Shown here piece by piece: positions 36,983-45,646 of a stretch of DNA of 64,000 nt. Both the position numbers and the translations under genes were made by a program. The DNA is from Gammaproteobacteria bacterium 53_120_T64 (GTDB taxonomy: Bacteria; Pseudomonadota; Gammaproteobacteria; Pseudomonadales; Porticoccaceae). The DNA is taken from positions 181,243 to 245,242 of the forward strand of contig MAAT01000005.1 in assembly GCA_002162815.1 (NCBI GenBank), given 5' to 3'. Each line of letters opens with the position of its first letter. Within the stretch, counting starts at the first letter, position 1. The notes beneath the pieces are model-generated. The model worked only from the letters and a program-made list of their open reading frames with translations. It made no database searches and was not told where the DNA came from.

Positions 36983-37891
36983 ATGACAATTCGTTTTGAT
37001 GATCGTGTCGCCATCGTTACCGGTGCCGGCAATGGACTGGGTAAATCTCACGCACTGGCACTGGCGGCGCGCGGCTGTAAAGTAGTGGTCAACGACCTCG
37101 GTGGTTCAGTTGATGGCTCCTCAGCGGGTTCGGCGACGCTGGCCGAGCAAGTGGTGGCTGAAATTAAAGCCGCTGGTGGCGAAGCCATTGCCAACGGTGC
37201 CAACGTCGCCAACTACGACGAAGTTGCAGCCATGGTCGCCCAGACGAAAGCCGAGTGGGGCCGGGTCGATATTCTGATTAACAACGCCGGGATTCTGCGC
37301 GATAAAAGTTTTGCCAAGGCCGACCTCGACAACTTCCGCGCGGTGGTTGAAGTGCATTTAATGGGTTCGGTGAATTGCTCAAAAGCCGTGTGGGACACCA
37401 TGCGCGAGCAGGAGTACGGCCGCATTGTGATGACCACCTCTGCCAGTGGCCTCTACGGTAACTTTGGGCAGTCCAGTTACGGTGCCGCAAAAATGGCCGT
37501 TGTTGGCCTGATGAACACCCTGGTGCTGGAAGGCCACAAATACGGTATTCACATCAATGCCCTGGCGCCCTCGGCCTATACGCGCATGACGGCAGATATA
37601 TTCTCCGACGACAGCGCCGAAGAGTTAATGCCACCCGAAGCGGTAACCACAGGCTTGCTGACACTGTGCGATGATGACGCACCAACGCGCACCATTCTCG
37701 CCGCTGGTGCCGGCGGTTACGCCACCACGCGCATTTATGAAACCGACGGTATTTACCTGTCACCCGAGGAGCGTACGCCGGAAAATATTCGCGCCGCCTG
37801 GGCCGATGTCGAGGCCGAAGCCGAGCAGCGTGTGCTGACCAACGCCGGTCAACAAACCCAGAAGTTTCTTAAGAAAAGTAAAGCAACGTAA
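36983..37891 (+). CDS. Short-chain dehydrogenase, MFE2/HSD17B4-like (R)-3-hydroxyacyl-CoA dehydrogenase
   Basis: 302-residue SDR. The NAD motif is TGAGNGLG, followed by VVVNDLGGSVDG, typical of the dehydrogenase part of peroxisomal multifunctional enzyme 2. NNAGILRDKSF, TTSASGLYGNFGQSSYGAAK (Ser, Tyr, Lys catalytic residues) and the extended ~60-residue C-terminus also fit that family. It would oxidise the product of the MaoC hydratase. GGAG lies nine bases before the ATG. Confidence 0.92.
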   Translation: MTIRFDDRVAIVTGAGNGLGKSHALALAARGCKVVVNDLGGSVDGSSAGSATLAEQVVAEIKAAGGEAIANGANVANYDEVAAMVAQTKAEWGRVDILINNAGILRDKSFAKADLDNFRAVVEVHLMGSVNCSKAVWDTMREQEYGRIVMTTSASGLYGNFGQSSYGAAKMAVVGLMNTLVLEGHKYGIHINALAPSAYTRMTADIFSDDSAEELMPPEAVTTGLLTLCDDDAPTRTILAAGAGGYATTRIYETDGIYLSPEERTPENIRAAWADVEAEAEQRVLTNAGQQTQKFLKKSKAT

Positions 37892-37944
37892 AATAGGCGG
37901 GGGCCATTATTGGCCTGCGTTAACCCCAACAGGAGTTTAGAAAA

Positions 37945-39126
37945 ATGAGAGAAGCAGTCATTGTTTCAAGTGCCCGTACCCCCATCGGTAAAGCCTATCG
38001 TGGGATCTTTAATGACACCGATGGACCCACTCTGGGAGCCATCCCCATACGTGAAGCCATCGCTCGTGCCGGTGTCGATCCCGCCGAGATCGATGATGTG
38101 ATCATGGGTTGTGCACTGCAGCAGGGTACGACCGGTTACAACATCGGGCGTCTGGCCGGCTTGCGTGCGGGCCTGCCCGATACAGTGAGCGGCATGAGCA
38201 TCGAGCGCCAATGTTCTTCGGGTTTAATGTCCATCGCCACGGCTGCCAAGCAGATTATGTGTGACGGCATGACCACTGTCGTCGGTGGCGGTATCGAGCA
38301 CATCAGCCTGGTGCAGAACGAACACGCCAACAGCTTCCGCAATCGCGACGAAGCTCTGGTCGCGATGCAGAAAGATATTTACATTCCCATGCTGGAAACC
38401 GCTGAGATTGTCGCCAAGCGCTACAATATCAGCCGTGAAGCTCAGGATGAGTATTCACTGCAGTCTCAGCAGCGCACGGCAGCGGCTCAGGAAGCCGGTC
38501 TTTTCGCCGATGAGATCGTTGAAGTCACCGCCTCTATGCAGGTCATGGACAAAGCCACCAAAGAAGTCTCCAGTGTTGAGAAAACCCTGAAGCTCGATGA
38601 GGGCAACCGCCCCAGCACCAACGCCGAAGGCCTGGCATCACTCGGCCCGGTCATCGAGGGCGGTAGCATCACCGCCGGTAACGCCAGTCAGTTGTCCGAC
38701 GGCGCTGCGGCCTGTGTATTGATGGAGGCAAAAGCTGCCGAGCAGCGTGGCCTCGAGCCCCTGGGTATTTATCGTGGTATGGCCGTTGCCGGTTGTGGCC
38801 CCGAGGAAATGGGCATCGGTCCCGTCTTCGCCATTCCCAAGCTACTGAAAGCCAACGGCCTGAAAATGGACGACATCGGCGTTTGGGAATTGAACGAAGC
38901 CTTCGCCGTACAGGTAATTTACTGTCGCGACCAGCTCGGTATTCCCAACGAAAAGCTCAACATCAACGGTGGTGCCATTTCCATTGGCCACCCCTACGGT
39001 ATGAGTGGTGCGCGCATGGTCGGTCACGCTCTGCGTGAAGCTAAGCGTCGCGGCGAGAAATATGTCGTCATCACCATGTGTGTCGGTGGTGGTATGGGCG
39101 CTGCAGGTTTATTTGAAGTGGCGTGA
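37945..39126 (+). CDS. Acetyl-CoA acyltransferase (thiolase)
   Basis: 393-residue thiolase completing beta-oxidation by CoA-dependent cleavage of the 3-ketoacyl-CoA. The acyl-accepting Cys is in [12 protein letters not shown], the NEAFAVQ and [17 protein letters not shown] motifs provide the active-site Asn and His, and the second Cys is in [15 protein letters not shown] precedes the ATG. It is the last gene of the operon and is followed by a strong terminator. Confidence 0.94.
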   Translation: MREAVIVSSARTPIGKAYRGIFNDTDGPTLGAIPIREAIARAGVDPAEIDDVIMGCALQQGTTGYNIGRLAGLRAGLPDTVSGMSIERQCSSGLMSIATAAKQIMCDGMTTVVGGGIEHISLVQNEHANSFRNRDEALVAMQKDIYIPMLETAEIVAKRYNISREAQDEYSLQSQQRTAAAQEAGLFADEIVEVTASMQVMDKATKEVSSVEKTLKLDEGNRPSTNAEGLASLGPVIEGGSITAGNASQLSDGAAACVLMEAKAAEQRGLEPLGIYRGMAVAGCGPEEMGIGPVFAIPKLLKANGLKMDDIGVWELNEAFAVQVIYCRDQLGIPNEKLNINGGAISIGHPYGMSGARMVGHALREAKRRGEKYVVITMCVGGGMGAAGLFEVA

Positions 39127-39168
39127 TCGCTAGTTATGCGTTAAAGCTAGTGGCAGAACGTAAAATTG

Positions 39169-39200
39169 AGGGGTGTGTTGAAAAACACACCCCTTTTTTT
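39169..39200 (+). terminator. Rho-independent terminator after the thiolase gene
   Basis: An 11-base perfect stem (39169-39179 with 39184-39194, AGGGGTGTGTT/AACACACCCCT) with a four-base loop is followed directly by seven T. It ends the acyl-CoA operon 43 bases after the thiolase stop. Confidence 0.92.
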
Positions 39201-39300
39201 GTGTGGCGAATAGCGGAGGTGCTCGACAATGACTACCCTTGAATGAGCGGCCTATAATCCACAGTGCCCATTAGTGAATGCGGTCTAAAGAGCAGGGGTC

Positions 39301-40098
39301 ATGGAGGTAAAAGATTTTTTTTCGAGGTTATTCCGGTGCCGGGTCTATTTACTCTGCTTGATGAGCGGTTACTGGGCTAGCCAAGCGTTGGCGCAGCCCG
39401 TATTAACCTTGGTGACCGGTGACATGGTCGCGGGCTTTTATCATTCGCGGGAGCAGACCGGCTTTGTGGATGATGTGCTTGGCGAGGCACTTCGACGCGT
39501 GGGTTACGAGCTGAAGGTGTTGACAGTGCCGACGCAAAGAAGCCTGCAAATGTCGGCATCGGGGCTTGCCGACGGAGAGCTTTTAAGGTCGTCCGCCATT
39601 GAGGCCGATTTTCCGACGTTGTTGCGAGTGCCGGTGCCACTTATTGAAGGCGAGTTCGTGGTGTTTTCCCGTGAACCTATAGACTTGGAAAATGCTTGGG
39701 AGTCATTGGCTGGAAAATCGCTGGGGATTATTATTGGTATGGCAATCATTGAAAATAAGGTGCCGAAAAATGCCCGCGTGACTCGAGTTAAAAATGAAAC
39801 TCAGCTGTTTTCCATGCTTCTTCAAAAAAGAATCGACTATGCGATTTTCATGATAGATATAGGGCGTTACCATTTAAATAAAAATAATATTAAGGGGGTG
39901 ATAATAAACACTCTGCCTCTCGAGAGAGTCCCCGCCTATGTCTATCTACACCCTAAACATGAAGTGCTCGTGTCTCGTTTGACTCGTGCCTTGGAAGATA
40001 TGAAGCGAGACGGCTCTTTTCAAAAAATTGTTGATCAGCACGCGCTGTTTCTGAACGGCGATAGATCAATGCTGGAAGCAGGGCATGGACAGCAATAA
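39301..40098 (+). CDS. Periplasmic solute-binding protein (SBP_bac_3 family)
   Basis: 265 residues with an N-terminal signal (YLLCLMSGYWASQALA, cleavage near residue 31) and the two-lobe type 3 binding fold: FVDDVLGEALRRVGYELKVL, GKSLGIIIGMAIIE and LEDMKRDGSFQKIVDQH. No ABC permease or ATPase is near. A hybrid histidine kinase starts 32 bases downstream, so it may be a sensor accessory protein rather than a transporter part. The ligand is unknown, perhaps an amino acid or organic acid. Confidence 0.82.
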   Translation: MEVKDFFSRLFRCRVYLLCLMSGYWASQALAQPVLTLVTGDMVAGFYHSREQTGFVDDVLGEALRRVGYELKVLTVPTQRSLQMSASGLADGELLRSSAIEADFPTLLRVPVPLIEGEFVVFSREPIDLENAWESLAGKSLGIIIGMAIIENKVPKNARVTRVKNETQLFSMLLQKRIDYAIFMIDIGRYHLNKNNIKGVIINTLPLERVPAYVYLHPKHEVLVSRLTRALEDMKRDGSFQKIVDQHALFLNGDRSMLEAGHGQQ

Positions 40099-40130
40099 GA
40101 TAATCATAACATCTGATTTTCTGAGGTTGA

Positions 40131-43100
40131 TTGTTTGCGATGAAACACTTCTCTTCTAAATGGGCGGGCCCGCTAGCCCGGCGCTTGGTTTTGGCGGTCT
40201 TTATGATCAGTGTTTTAGTGACAATTATCACCTCGGGCGTGTTCTTATATATTGAGCTTAATATCAATTTAAAGCAGATTGATAGACAACTTGATGAGGT
40301 TAAAAGCGTGTATTTACCCAGTATTAGCTCACGACTTTGGCTTGGTGATACTGGTGCCTTGACGCTAGATTTGGACGGGATGATTAATCTTCGCTCGATA
40401 GAATACCTTGCCGTCACCGAAGCGGGTGAAGTATTGGTCGAGGCGGGGCTGCACCCTGTTGATAAGGCTATTTCCCGCAATTATCCAGTCTTCTATGAAT
40501 ACAACGGTGCGCAGCAGGAGATTGGCCGTTTTATCATCGAGGCATCCAGTGCCGATGTTTATAAAACCTTTTATGCCAACGCGCTGTCTTCAGTGGTTAT
40601 GGTGGCTTTTCAGACCTTCTTGGTGGCGGGACTGTTACTGGTGCTGGTGGGTCGGCGTGTCACTAGCCATTTGGTAACTATTTCTGCCTTTGCCAACCAG
40701 CTCGGCTTATCAAACCTCAATCAACAGTTAGTGCTTGATCGCCCGCAAAATTTATCTGCCGCACCCGATGAATTTGATGTCTTGGTTGAGGCTTTAACGC
40801 TAATGCAGCAGCAGTTGAGCGAATCGGTTCTGGTGATAAAAGAGAGTGAAGAAAATTTACATCTGACCTTAAACTGTATAGGTGATGCCGTTATAGCAAC
40901 GGACAGTGAAGGCATGGTGAGCCGAATGAATCCCGTTGCTGAAAAACTCAGTGGCTGGGCAGCCAACGAGGCCCTGGGTTGCTCTGTGCGGGAGGTTTTT
41001 AGCCTTCTCGATACGTCGAGCCAGCAACCACTTGAAAGCCCACTTCATCAAGCCCTGGTGGCAAATAAAACGGTGATTCTCAATAATGCCGTGACTTTGT
41101 TGGCCAAGAATTCAGAGCCTCATCAGATTATTGCCAGTGCAGCGCCAATAAATAATGGCAAATCGCTGATTGGCGCCATTCTGGTGTTTCACGATGTTAG
41201 TGAGAAATATCGTATGCGCATAGCATTACAGAATAGCCAAAAACGTCTTCGACTGCATGTCGAGCAAACACCACTAGCGGTTATTGAATGGGATCAAAAC
41301 TTTAATATTGTCGATTGGAATGTGGCGGCAGAGAAAATTTTCGGCTACAGCAAAAAAGAAGTGCTAGGCACTCATTATTCAACGTTATTTGTAGCGCCAG
41401 CAGACAGAGCGGTCATAGACGGTGGCCGGGAATTGCTACTTTCGAAGAAAACACAAGTACACCGACATTATAAAAACATCACTAAGGCTGGCGATGCTAT
41501 CGATTGCGAGTGGTTTAATACCGTCCTGATGGATGGCGACGGCAAGGTTTTTGGCGTGGCATCTATGGTCGATAATATTTCCGTGCGTGTGCAGGCCGAA
41601 GAAAAAAACCGCCAACAACAATTGGAGCAAAAGTTATTACTCGATAATATGTTGGATGCTGTGCTGACAGTGGATGAAGAGGGGCTTGTTTTAGGTTTTA
41701 ATTTATCGGCTGAGCGATTGTTTGGCTATTCAGCGGAAGATGTTATAGGTCAGCATTTTAATATGATAATACCAGTTGATATTACTAGAGATTGTCAAGA
41801 CATCCTTCGCCAAAATGTCAAAGGCTTTAATTCTGATCTGATAGGACAGCCCCATGAAACCTGGGTGACAAATAAAAAGGGTGATCAACTGCCCGTGCGC
41901 TTGTCGATCGCGGTCTCTCCTCAAGTTGGCACAGATAAACAGCTGTTTGTTGCCACTGTTCACGATTTAACGCGAGAGAAAAAAATCGAAGAGCAATTGC
42001 GCCGTAGCCAGAAAATGGATGCTCTGGGGAAATTAACCGGAGGTATCGCTCACGATTACAACAATATGCTGGGCATAGTGCTGGGTTATGCCGAGTTATT
42101 GCAAGGCTCTCTCGCTGAGCAACCAAAGCTGTGTGCCTACGCCGAGCAAATTCAGCAGGCCGGAGACAGAGGGAAAGCCCTGACTGCCAAGTTGTTGGCT
42201 TTTTCCAAGCAGCAGGTTGCCGAGGCGGTAAGGCTGGATGTCAATGCGCTGTTGATGGGGCAGCGACATTTATTGGAGAAAATCGTCACCGCGCGAATCA
42301 CTTTAAAAATGGATTTACAGGAAGCATTGTGGCCGATTTGGGTGGATAGGGGGGATTTTGACAATGTCTTAATTAATTTATGTATTAACGCCATGCACGC
42401 TATGGCAGCGGTTGAGGGCGTGCTTTCCATTGCCAGCAGGAATCAAAGCCTCGGCGCTCGCGATGTCGAGGGCTTGGGTATTGGTGCCGGTGATTACGTC
42501 ATTCTGGCTATTAGTGATACAGGTGTGGGCATGGATCCATCGACACTTGAGAAGATATTTGATCCATTTTTCACCACTAAGGGCGAGCATGGCACTGGCT
42601 TGGGACTTAGTCAGGTATATGGTTTTGTCGAGCGCAGCGAGGGCGCGCTACAGGTTTATTCTGAGCCAGGCTTTGGGACTAAATTTAGTCTTTACTTCCC
42701 TCGCTACCAAGGTGACCCGCTGTTGGATGAAGTCGGAATGCCTGCGGACTTGTTGTCAGTGTCGGGCAGTGAAACTATAGTCGTGGTCGACGATGAGCCC
42801 GGTTTACTCGAGCTGGCCCGCGATGTCTTGAGTCAGCAGGGCTATCGAGTGCTGTGTGGTTCTAATGCGAGTGAGGCCCTGGATCTTTTACACGGCACTC
42901 GAGTGGATTTACTTATTTCTGATGTCATTATGCCCGGCATGAATGGCTACCAGTTGGCGTCGATAGTGAGAGCTGAATTTCCTGCAACGAAAATTTTGAT
43001 GGTCAGTGGCTTCGACGAAACAAGTCATATCGACGAGGCAGAGCAAGTGCTTAAGGCGACTGTGCTTGCCAAGCCCTACAGCACTCAGGTTTTATTGTGC

Positions 43101-43142
43101 CGTGTTCGAGAGCTATTAAATGACAATGAAGAGGCGTCTTGA
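40131..43142 (+). CDS. Hybrid sensor histidine kinase with three PAS domains and receiver
   Basis: 1003-residue inner-membrane kinase. TM1 (LVLAVFMISVLVTIITSGVFL, ~18-38), a ~110-residue periplasmic domain, TM2 (MVAFQTFLVAGLLLVLVG, ~160-178), a HAMP-like linker, three PAS domains (~245-365, ~370-490, ~505-620), HisKA with SQKMDALGKLTGGIAHDYNN (His641), HATPase (DTGVGMD, GTGLGLS) and a C-terminal receiver (DDEP, phospho-acceptor Asp931 in SDVIMPG, Lys in AKPY). Start at TTG 40131 has GAGG four bases upstream; the ATG nine bases on is an alternative. No response regulator follows, so the output partner is elsewhere. It is probably co-transcribed with the binding protein. Confidence 0.93.
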   Translation: MFAMKHFSSKWAGPLARRLVLAVFMISVLVTIITSGVFLYIELNINLKQIDRQLDEVKSVYLPSISSRLWLGDTGALTLDLDGMINLRSIEYLAVTEAGEVLVEAGLHPVDKAISRNYPVFYEYNGAQQEIGRFIIEASSADVYKTFYANALSSVVMVAFQTFLVAGLLLVLVGRRVTSHLVTISAFANQLGLSNLNQQLVLDRPQNLSAAPDEFDVLVEALTLMQQQLSESVLVIKESEENLHLTLNCIGDAVIATDSEGMVSRMNPVAEKLSGWAANEALGCSVREVFSLLDTSSQQPLESPLHQALVANKTVILNNAVTLLAKNSEPHQIIASAAPINNGKSLIGAILVFHDVSEKYRMRIALQNSQKRLRLHVEQTPLAVIEWDQNFNIVDWNVAAEKIFGYSKKEVLGTHYSTLFVAPADRAVIDGGRELLLSKKTQVHRHYKNITKAGDAIDCEWFNTVLMDGDGKVFGVASMVDNISVRVQAEEKNRQQQLEQKLLLDNMLDAVLTVDEEGLVLGFNLSAERLFGYSAEDVIGQHFNMIIPVDITRDCQDILRQNVKGFNSDLIGQPHETWVTNKKGDQLPVRLSIAVSPQVGTDKQLFVATVHDLTREKKIEEQLRRSQKMDALGKLTGGIAHDYNNMLGIVLGYAELLQGSLAEQPKLCAYAEQIQQAGDRGKALTAKLLAFSKQQVAEAVRLDVNALLMGQRHLLEKIVTARITLKMDLQEALWPIWVDRGDFDNVLINLCINAMHAMAAVEGVLSIASRNQSLGARDVEGLGIGAGDYVILAISDTGVGMDPSTLEKIFDPFFTTKGEHGTGLGLSQVYGFVERSEGALQVYSEPGFGTKFSLYFPRYQGDPLLDEVGMPADLLSVSGSETIVVVDDEPGLLELARDVLSQQGYRVLCGSNASEALDLLHGTRVDLLISDVIMPGMNGYQLASIVRAEFPATKILMVSGFDETSHIDEAEQVLKATVLAKPYSTQVLLCRVRELLNDNEEAS

Positions 43143-43202
43143 AGGGCGCCGGTGTAGATGTTTATGTGGAAGGGGCGTGTAGTAATTATTTTTTAGGTAG
43201 TT

Positions 43203-43898
43203 TCAGCCAAAGTAGTGGCGAATTAATTGATAGTCCCGGTAGATTAACTGCGCATTGAAATAGGCCTGGCCACTATTGCTGATTAGCGGTTTAAGTACGG
43301 CCTGTAATTTCCCGTCTGGATTAATTAAATACAACATGGCGTCATGGCTGACTCGATAGGTTTGCTCTTTCGTTGCGGAATTGTCTGTGTTTTTAATTTG
43401 AATGCTGGAGATCATGCCGAGGCTTTCTTCAAGTGGTAGGGCATCAGCCTGTCCTCCATCTCGGTGGGTGAGGCCAATAAACTTTCCGCTAAAAAGCGCT
43501 AGATAATATTGCAGGCGAGGCGGAGTATCGCGGCGGTGATCAATCGAGTAAAAGAGTATTTCCAGGTCCTTGTCGAGGCCCTGCTGTTTTAACTGTGCCG
43601 AAAATTGAGTAAGTACACTCAAGGTGGTGTGGCAAACGTCGGGGCAATAGGTGTAGCCATAGCTCAGCAAATGCCATTTTCCCAGGAGCTGTCGGTTAGA
43701 AAAAGTCTTGCTGTCTTGATCAATTACGCTAAAGGCGCTCAACGCTCGGGCCTCGGGAATAATCACGCCGTGAATGTGTGGCAGTTGCGGATCGATAGGG
43801 TTGCTAATGATTTTTAGGGTAATGGTGCAGGCAATGAGCAGGGCGACGAGTAGCACGGCGTGTTGGTATTTAAAGGCTTGTGCGGCGACTTTCGACAT
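43203..43898 (-). CDS. SCO1/SenC copper chaperone for cytochrome oxidase
   Basis: 231-residue thioredoxin-fold protein anchored by one N-terminal helix (AVLLVALLIACTITL). The copper site is complete: YTYCPDVCH (Cys85, Cys89) and His185 in VSHDAML. SCO proteins load the CuA centre of subunit II. It ends the oxidase cluster, and is convergent with the histidine kinase gene. Confidence 0.93.
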   Translation of the reverse strand: MSKVAAQAFKYQHAVLLVALLIACTITLKIISNPIDPQLPHIHGVIIPEARALSAFSVIDQDSKTFSNRQLLGKWHLLSYGYTYCPDVCHTTLSVLTQFSAQLKQQGLDKDLEILFYSIDHRRDTPPRLQYYLALFSGKFIGLTHRDGGQADALPLEESLGMISSIQIKNTDNSATKEQTYRVSHDAMLYLINPDGKLQAVLKPLISNSGQAYFNAQLIYRDYQLIRHYFG

Positions 43899-43953
43899 TG
43901 ACTAGGCGGTTTTTCTTGGCTCGGGATCTTGCTTCATTTTTTAGTCTCTTTTG

Positions 43954-44271
43954 TTACTGAGCGAAAAATAACAGACGGCCAAAATGGATATATCCCGCCT
44001 CGCTGGCCATTGCTGCTATCAATAGCAGGATCGCTAGAGGGGGCAGTAAAATGGTGTAGATCAGCGCCAATCTCTCCCAGGCCAGGTGCATAAAGATACT
44101 GATAATTAACCCGGCCTTGAGAAACATAAAGAGTAAGATCAGACTCCAGCGCAGGTAGCCCTGCAGTTGATAGAGATCGACCATATAGGAAAAGGTGCTG
44201 AGTACGAAAAGCAATAGCCATATCTTTAAATAGACACTGATGGGGTGTTGTTGCACGCTGCTGTCTGACAT
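43954..44271 (-). CDS. Cytochrome c oxidase subunit IV-like membrane protein
   Basis: 105 residues with three membrane helices (IWLLLFVLSTFSYMVDL, LILLFMFLKAGLIISIFMHL, LPPLAILLLIAAMA); the FMFLKAGLIISIFMHL helix is typical of the CyoD/CtaF subunit IV family. It aids assembly of the oxidase. It starts nine bases after the stop of the subunit III gene. Confidence 0.85.
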   Translation of the reverse strand: MSDSSVQQHPISVYLKIWLLLFVLSTFSYMVDLYQLQGYLRWSLILLFMFLKAGLIISIFMHLAWERLALIYTILLPPLAILLLIAAMASEAGYIHFGRLLFFAQ

Positions 44272-44280
44272 GTTGAGTCC

Positions 44281-44955
44281 TTACCAAAGGTAGAAAAACG
44301 CGAAGATAAATACCCACACCAGGTCGACGAAATGCCAGTACAGACCGGTAATTTCGACGATGTGGTAGCCCTTGTCGGTGTAGAAACCCTTGCGCAGGCG
44401 GTTGGCGATAACGGCCAAATAAATGACCCCCACCGAGACATGCATGCCGTGGAAGCCGGTAATCAGGAAAAAGCTGGCGCCAAATTGCTCGGCCCCGAAG
44501 GGATTACCCCAGGGCCGGATACCCTCATCAACAATTAACTTGCTCCACTCAAAGGCCTGCATGCCGACAAAGGAGGCGCCCAGTAGGGCAGTGAGCAACA
44601 TCAGTTTAGCGGCGCGCTGCGGCTTGCCCTGATAGGCATAGTTGACCGCCATGGCCATGGTGCCGCTGCTGGTGATGAGGATGAAGGTCATAATCGCAAT
44701 GAGCAGCAGTGGCACGTGCTGGCCGGCGATAACGAGGGCAAAGACCTCGCTGGTGGGTGGCCAATCGGCGGTGGTGGTCATGCGCACGCTCATGTACGCG
44801 GTGAGGAAAACACTGAATATAAAGGTGTCACTGAGTAGAAAGATCCACATCATCAACTTGCCCCAGGGCATGTCGAAGGTTTGTTTGTCACTTGACCAGT
44901 CGTCGACCAGGCTACTTATGCCGGTACTGGCTTGTTGTTCAGCGCTCTTGTCCAT
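44281..44955 (-). CDS. Cytochrome c oxidase subunit III
   Basis: 224-residue heme-copper oxidase subunit III with about five membrane helices (WIFLLSDTFIFSVFLTAYMSVR, IMTFILITSSGTMAMAV, FLITGFHGMHVSVGVIYL, YWHFVDLVWVFIFAFFYLW). The last motif is a signature of the family. AGGGAGGAAGG precedes the ATG at 44955. A second subunit-III-type gene overlaps nothing here but ends just upstream. Confidence 0.93.
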   Translation of the reverse strand: MDKSAEQQASTGISSLVDDWSSDKQTFDMPWGKLMMWIFLLSDTFIFSVFLTAYMSVRMTTTADWPPTSEVFALVIAGQHVPLLLIAIMTFILITSSGTMAMAVNYAYQGKPQRAAKLMLLTALLGASFVGMQAFEWSKLIVDEGIRPWGNPFGAEQFGASFFLITGFHGMHVSVGVIYLAVIANRLRKGFYTDKGYHIVEITGLYWHFVDLVWVFIFAFFYLW

Positions 44956-44965
44956 ACCTTCCTCC

Positions 44966-45646
44966 CTAAAAGCCGCAGAGCACCGCAATGGCTCGATAGC
45001 TTGCCGACGATAGTGTCAGCAACAAAAACAGAAATAGCCAAATCAGTAACAGAAAATCCCAATAGCTACGGCACAGTGCCAGCCCCCTGTTGAGCTGTGT
45101 GCAGTCGCGCCGGGTAGTAAATAGCACCGTGCAGCGGGCCAGTGCCACTAAGCCACCCAGTAAATGTAGACCATGAATACCGGTAAAGAGATAAAAATAA
45201 CTGTTTGCCGGATTGCTGCTGACAAAATACCCGAGGCTGTAGAGCTGTTGCCAAACCGCGAATTGGGCGAATAAAAACATCATACTAAACAGACTCGCGG
45301 CAACCAGGGCGATGGTAATTTGCCCGAGGTTTTGTTGCCTGCTAGAGACAACACCCCAACGCAGGGCGATGCTAGCCAGCAGTAAAATAGCCGTGTTTAG
45401 CCACAGCTGGCTGGTGTTGCTAAAGGGTTGCCAGGGCTCACCGGCCAGAGCCTGAAAGTCGGGATACTGAGTGCGCGATAAAAAGGTAATCGTCAGTAAA
45501 AAGAAAATAACACTGGCCACCGCGATAAAAAACTTTAAGGCGGTGCGCCCTGCAGCGCTTGGTATAAGCCCGTGGGGTGGGGCGAAACCAGCGCCTGCCA
45601 TTGGTGGTAGCCAGGGCTTCTCGGCCAGCGTTTTCAACAAGCTCAT
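44966..45646 (-). CDS. Second, divergent cytochrome c oxidase subunit III-like protein
   Basis: 226 residues and about five to six membrane helices. It has the subunit-III landmarks YLFTGIHGLHLLGGLVAL and SYWDFLLLIWLFLFLLL, although much of the sequence is divergent from its neighbour. A second subunit-III-type gene is seen in some alternative oxidase clusters. Its start overlaps the subunit I stop by four bases, so it is translationally coupled. Role unclear: structural or assembly. Confidence 0.85.
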   Translation of the reverse strand: MSLLKTLAEKPWLPPMAGAGFAPPHGLIPSAAGRTALKFFIAVASVIFFLLTITFLSRTQYPDFQALAGEPWQPFSNTSQLWLNTAILLLASIALRWGVVSSRQQNLGQITIALVAASLFSMMFLFAQFAVWQQLYSLGYFVSSNPANSYFYLFTGIHGLHLLGGLVALARCTVLFTTRRDCTQLNRGLALCRSYWDFLLLIWLFLFLLLTLSSASYRAIAVLCGF

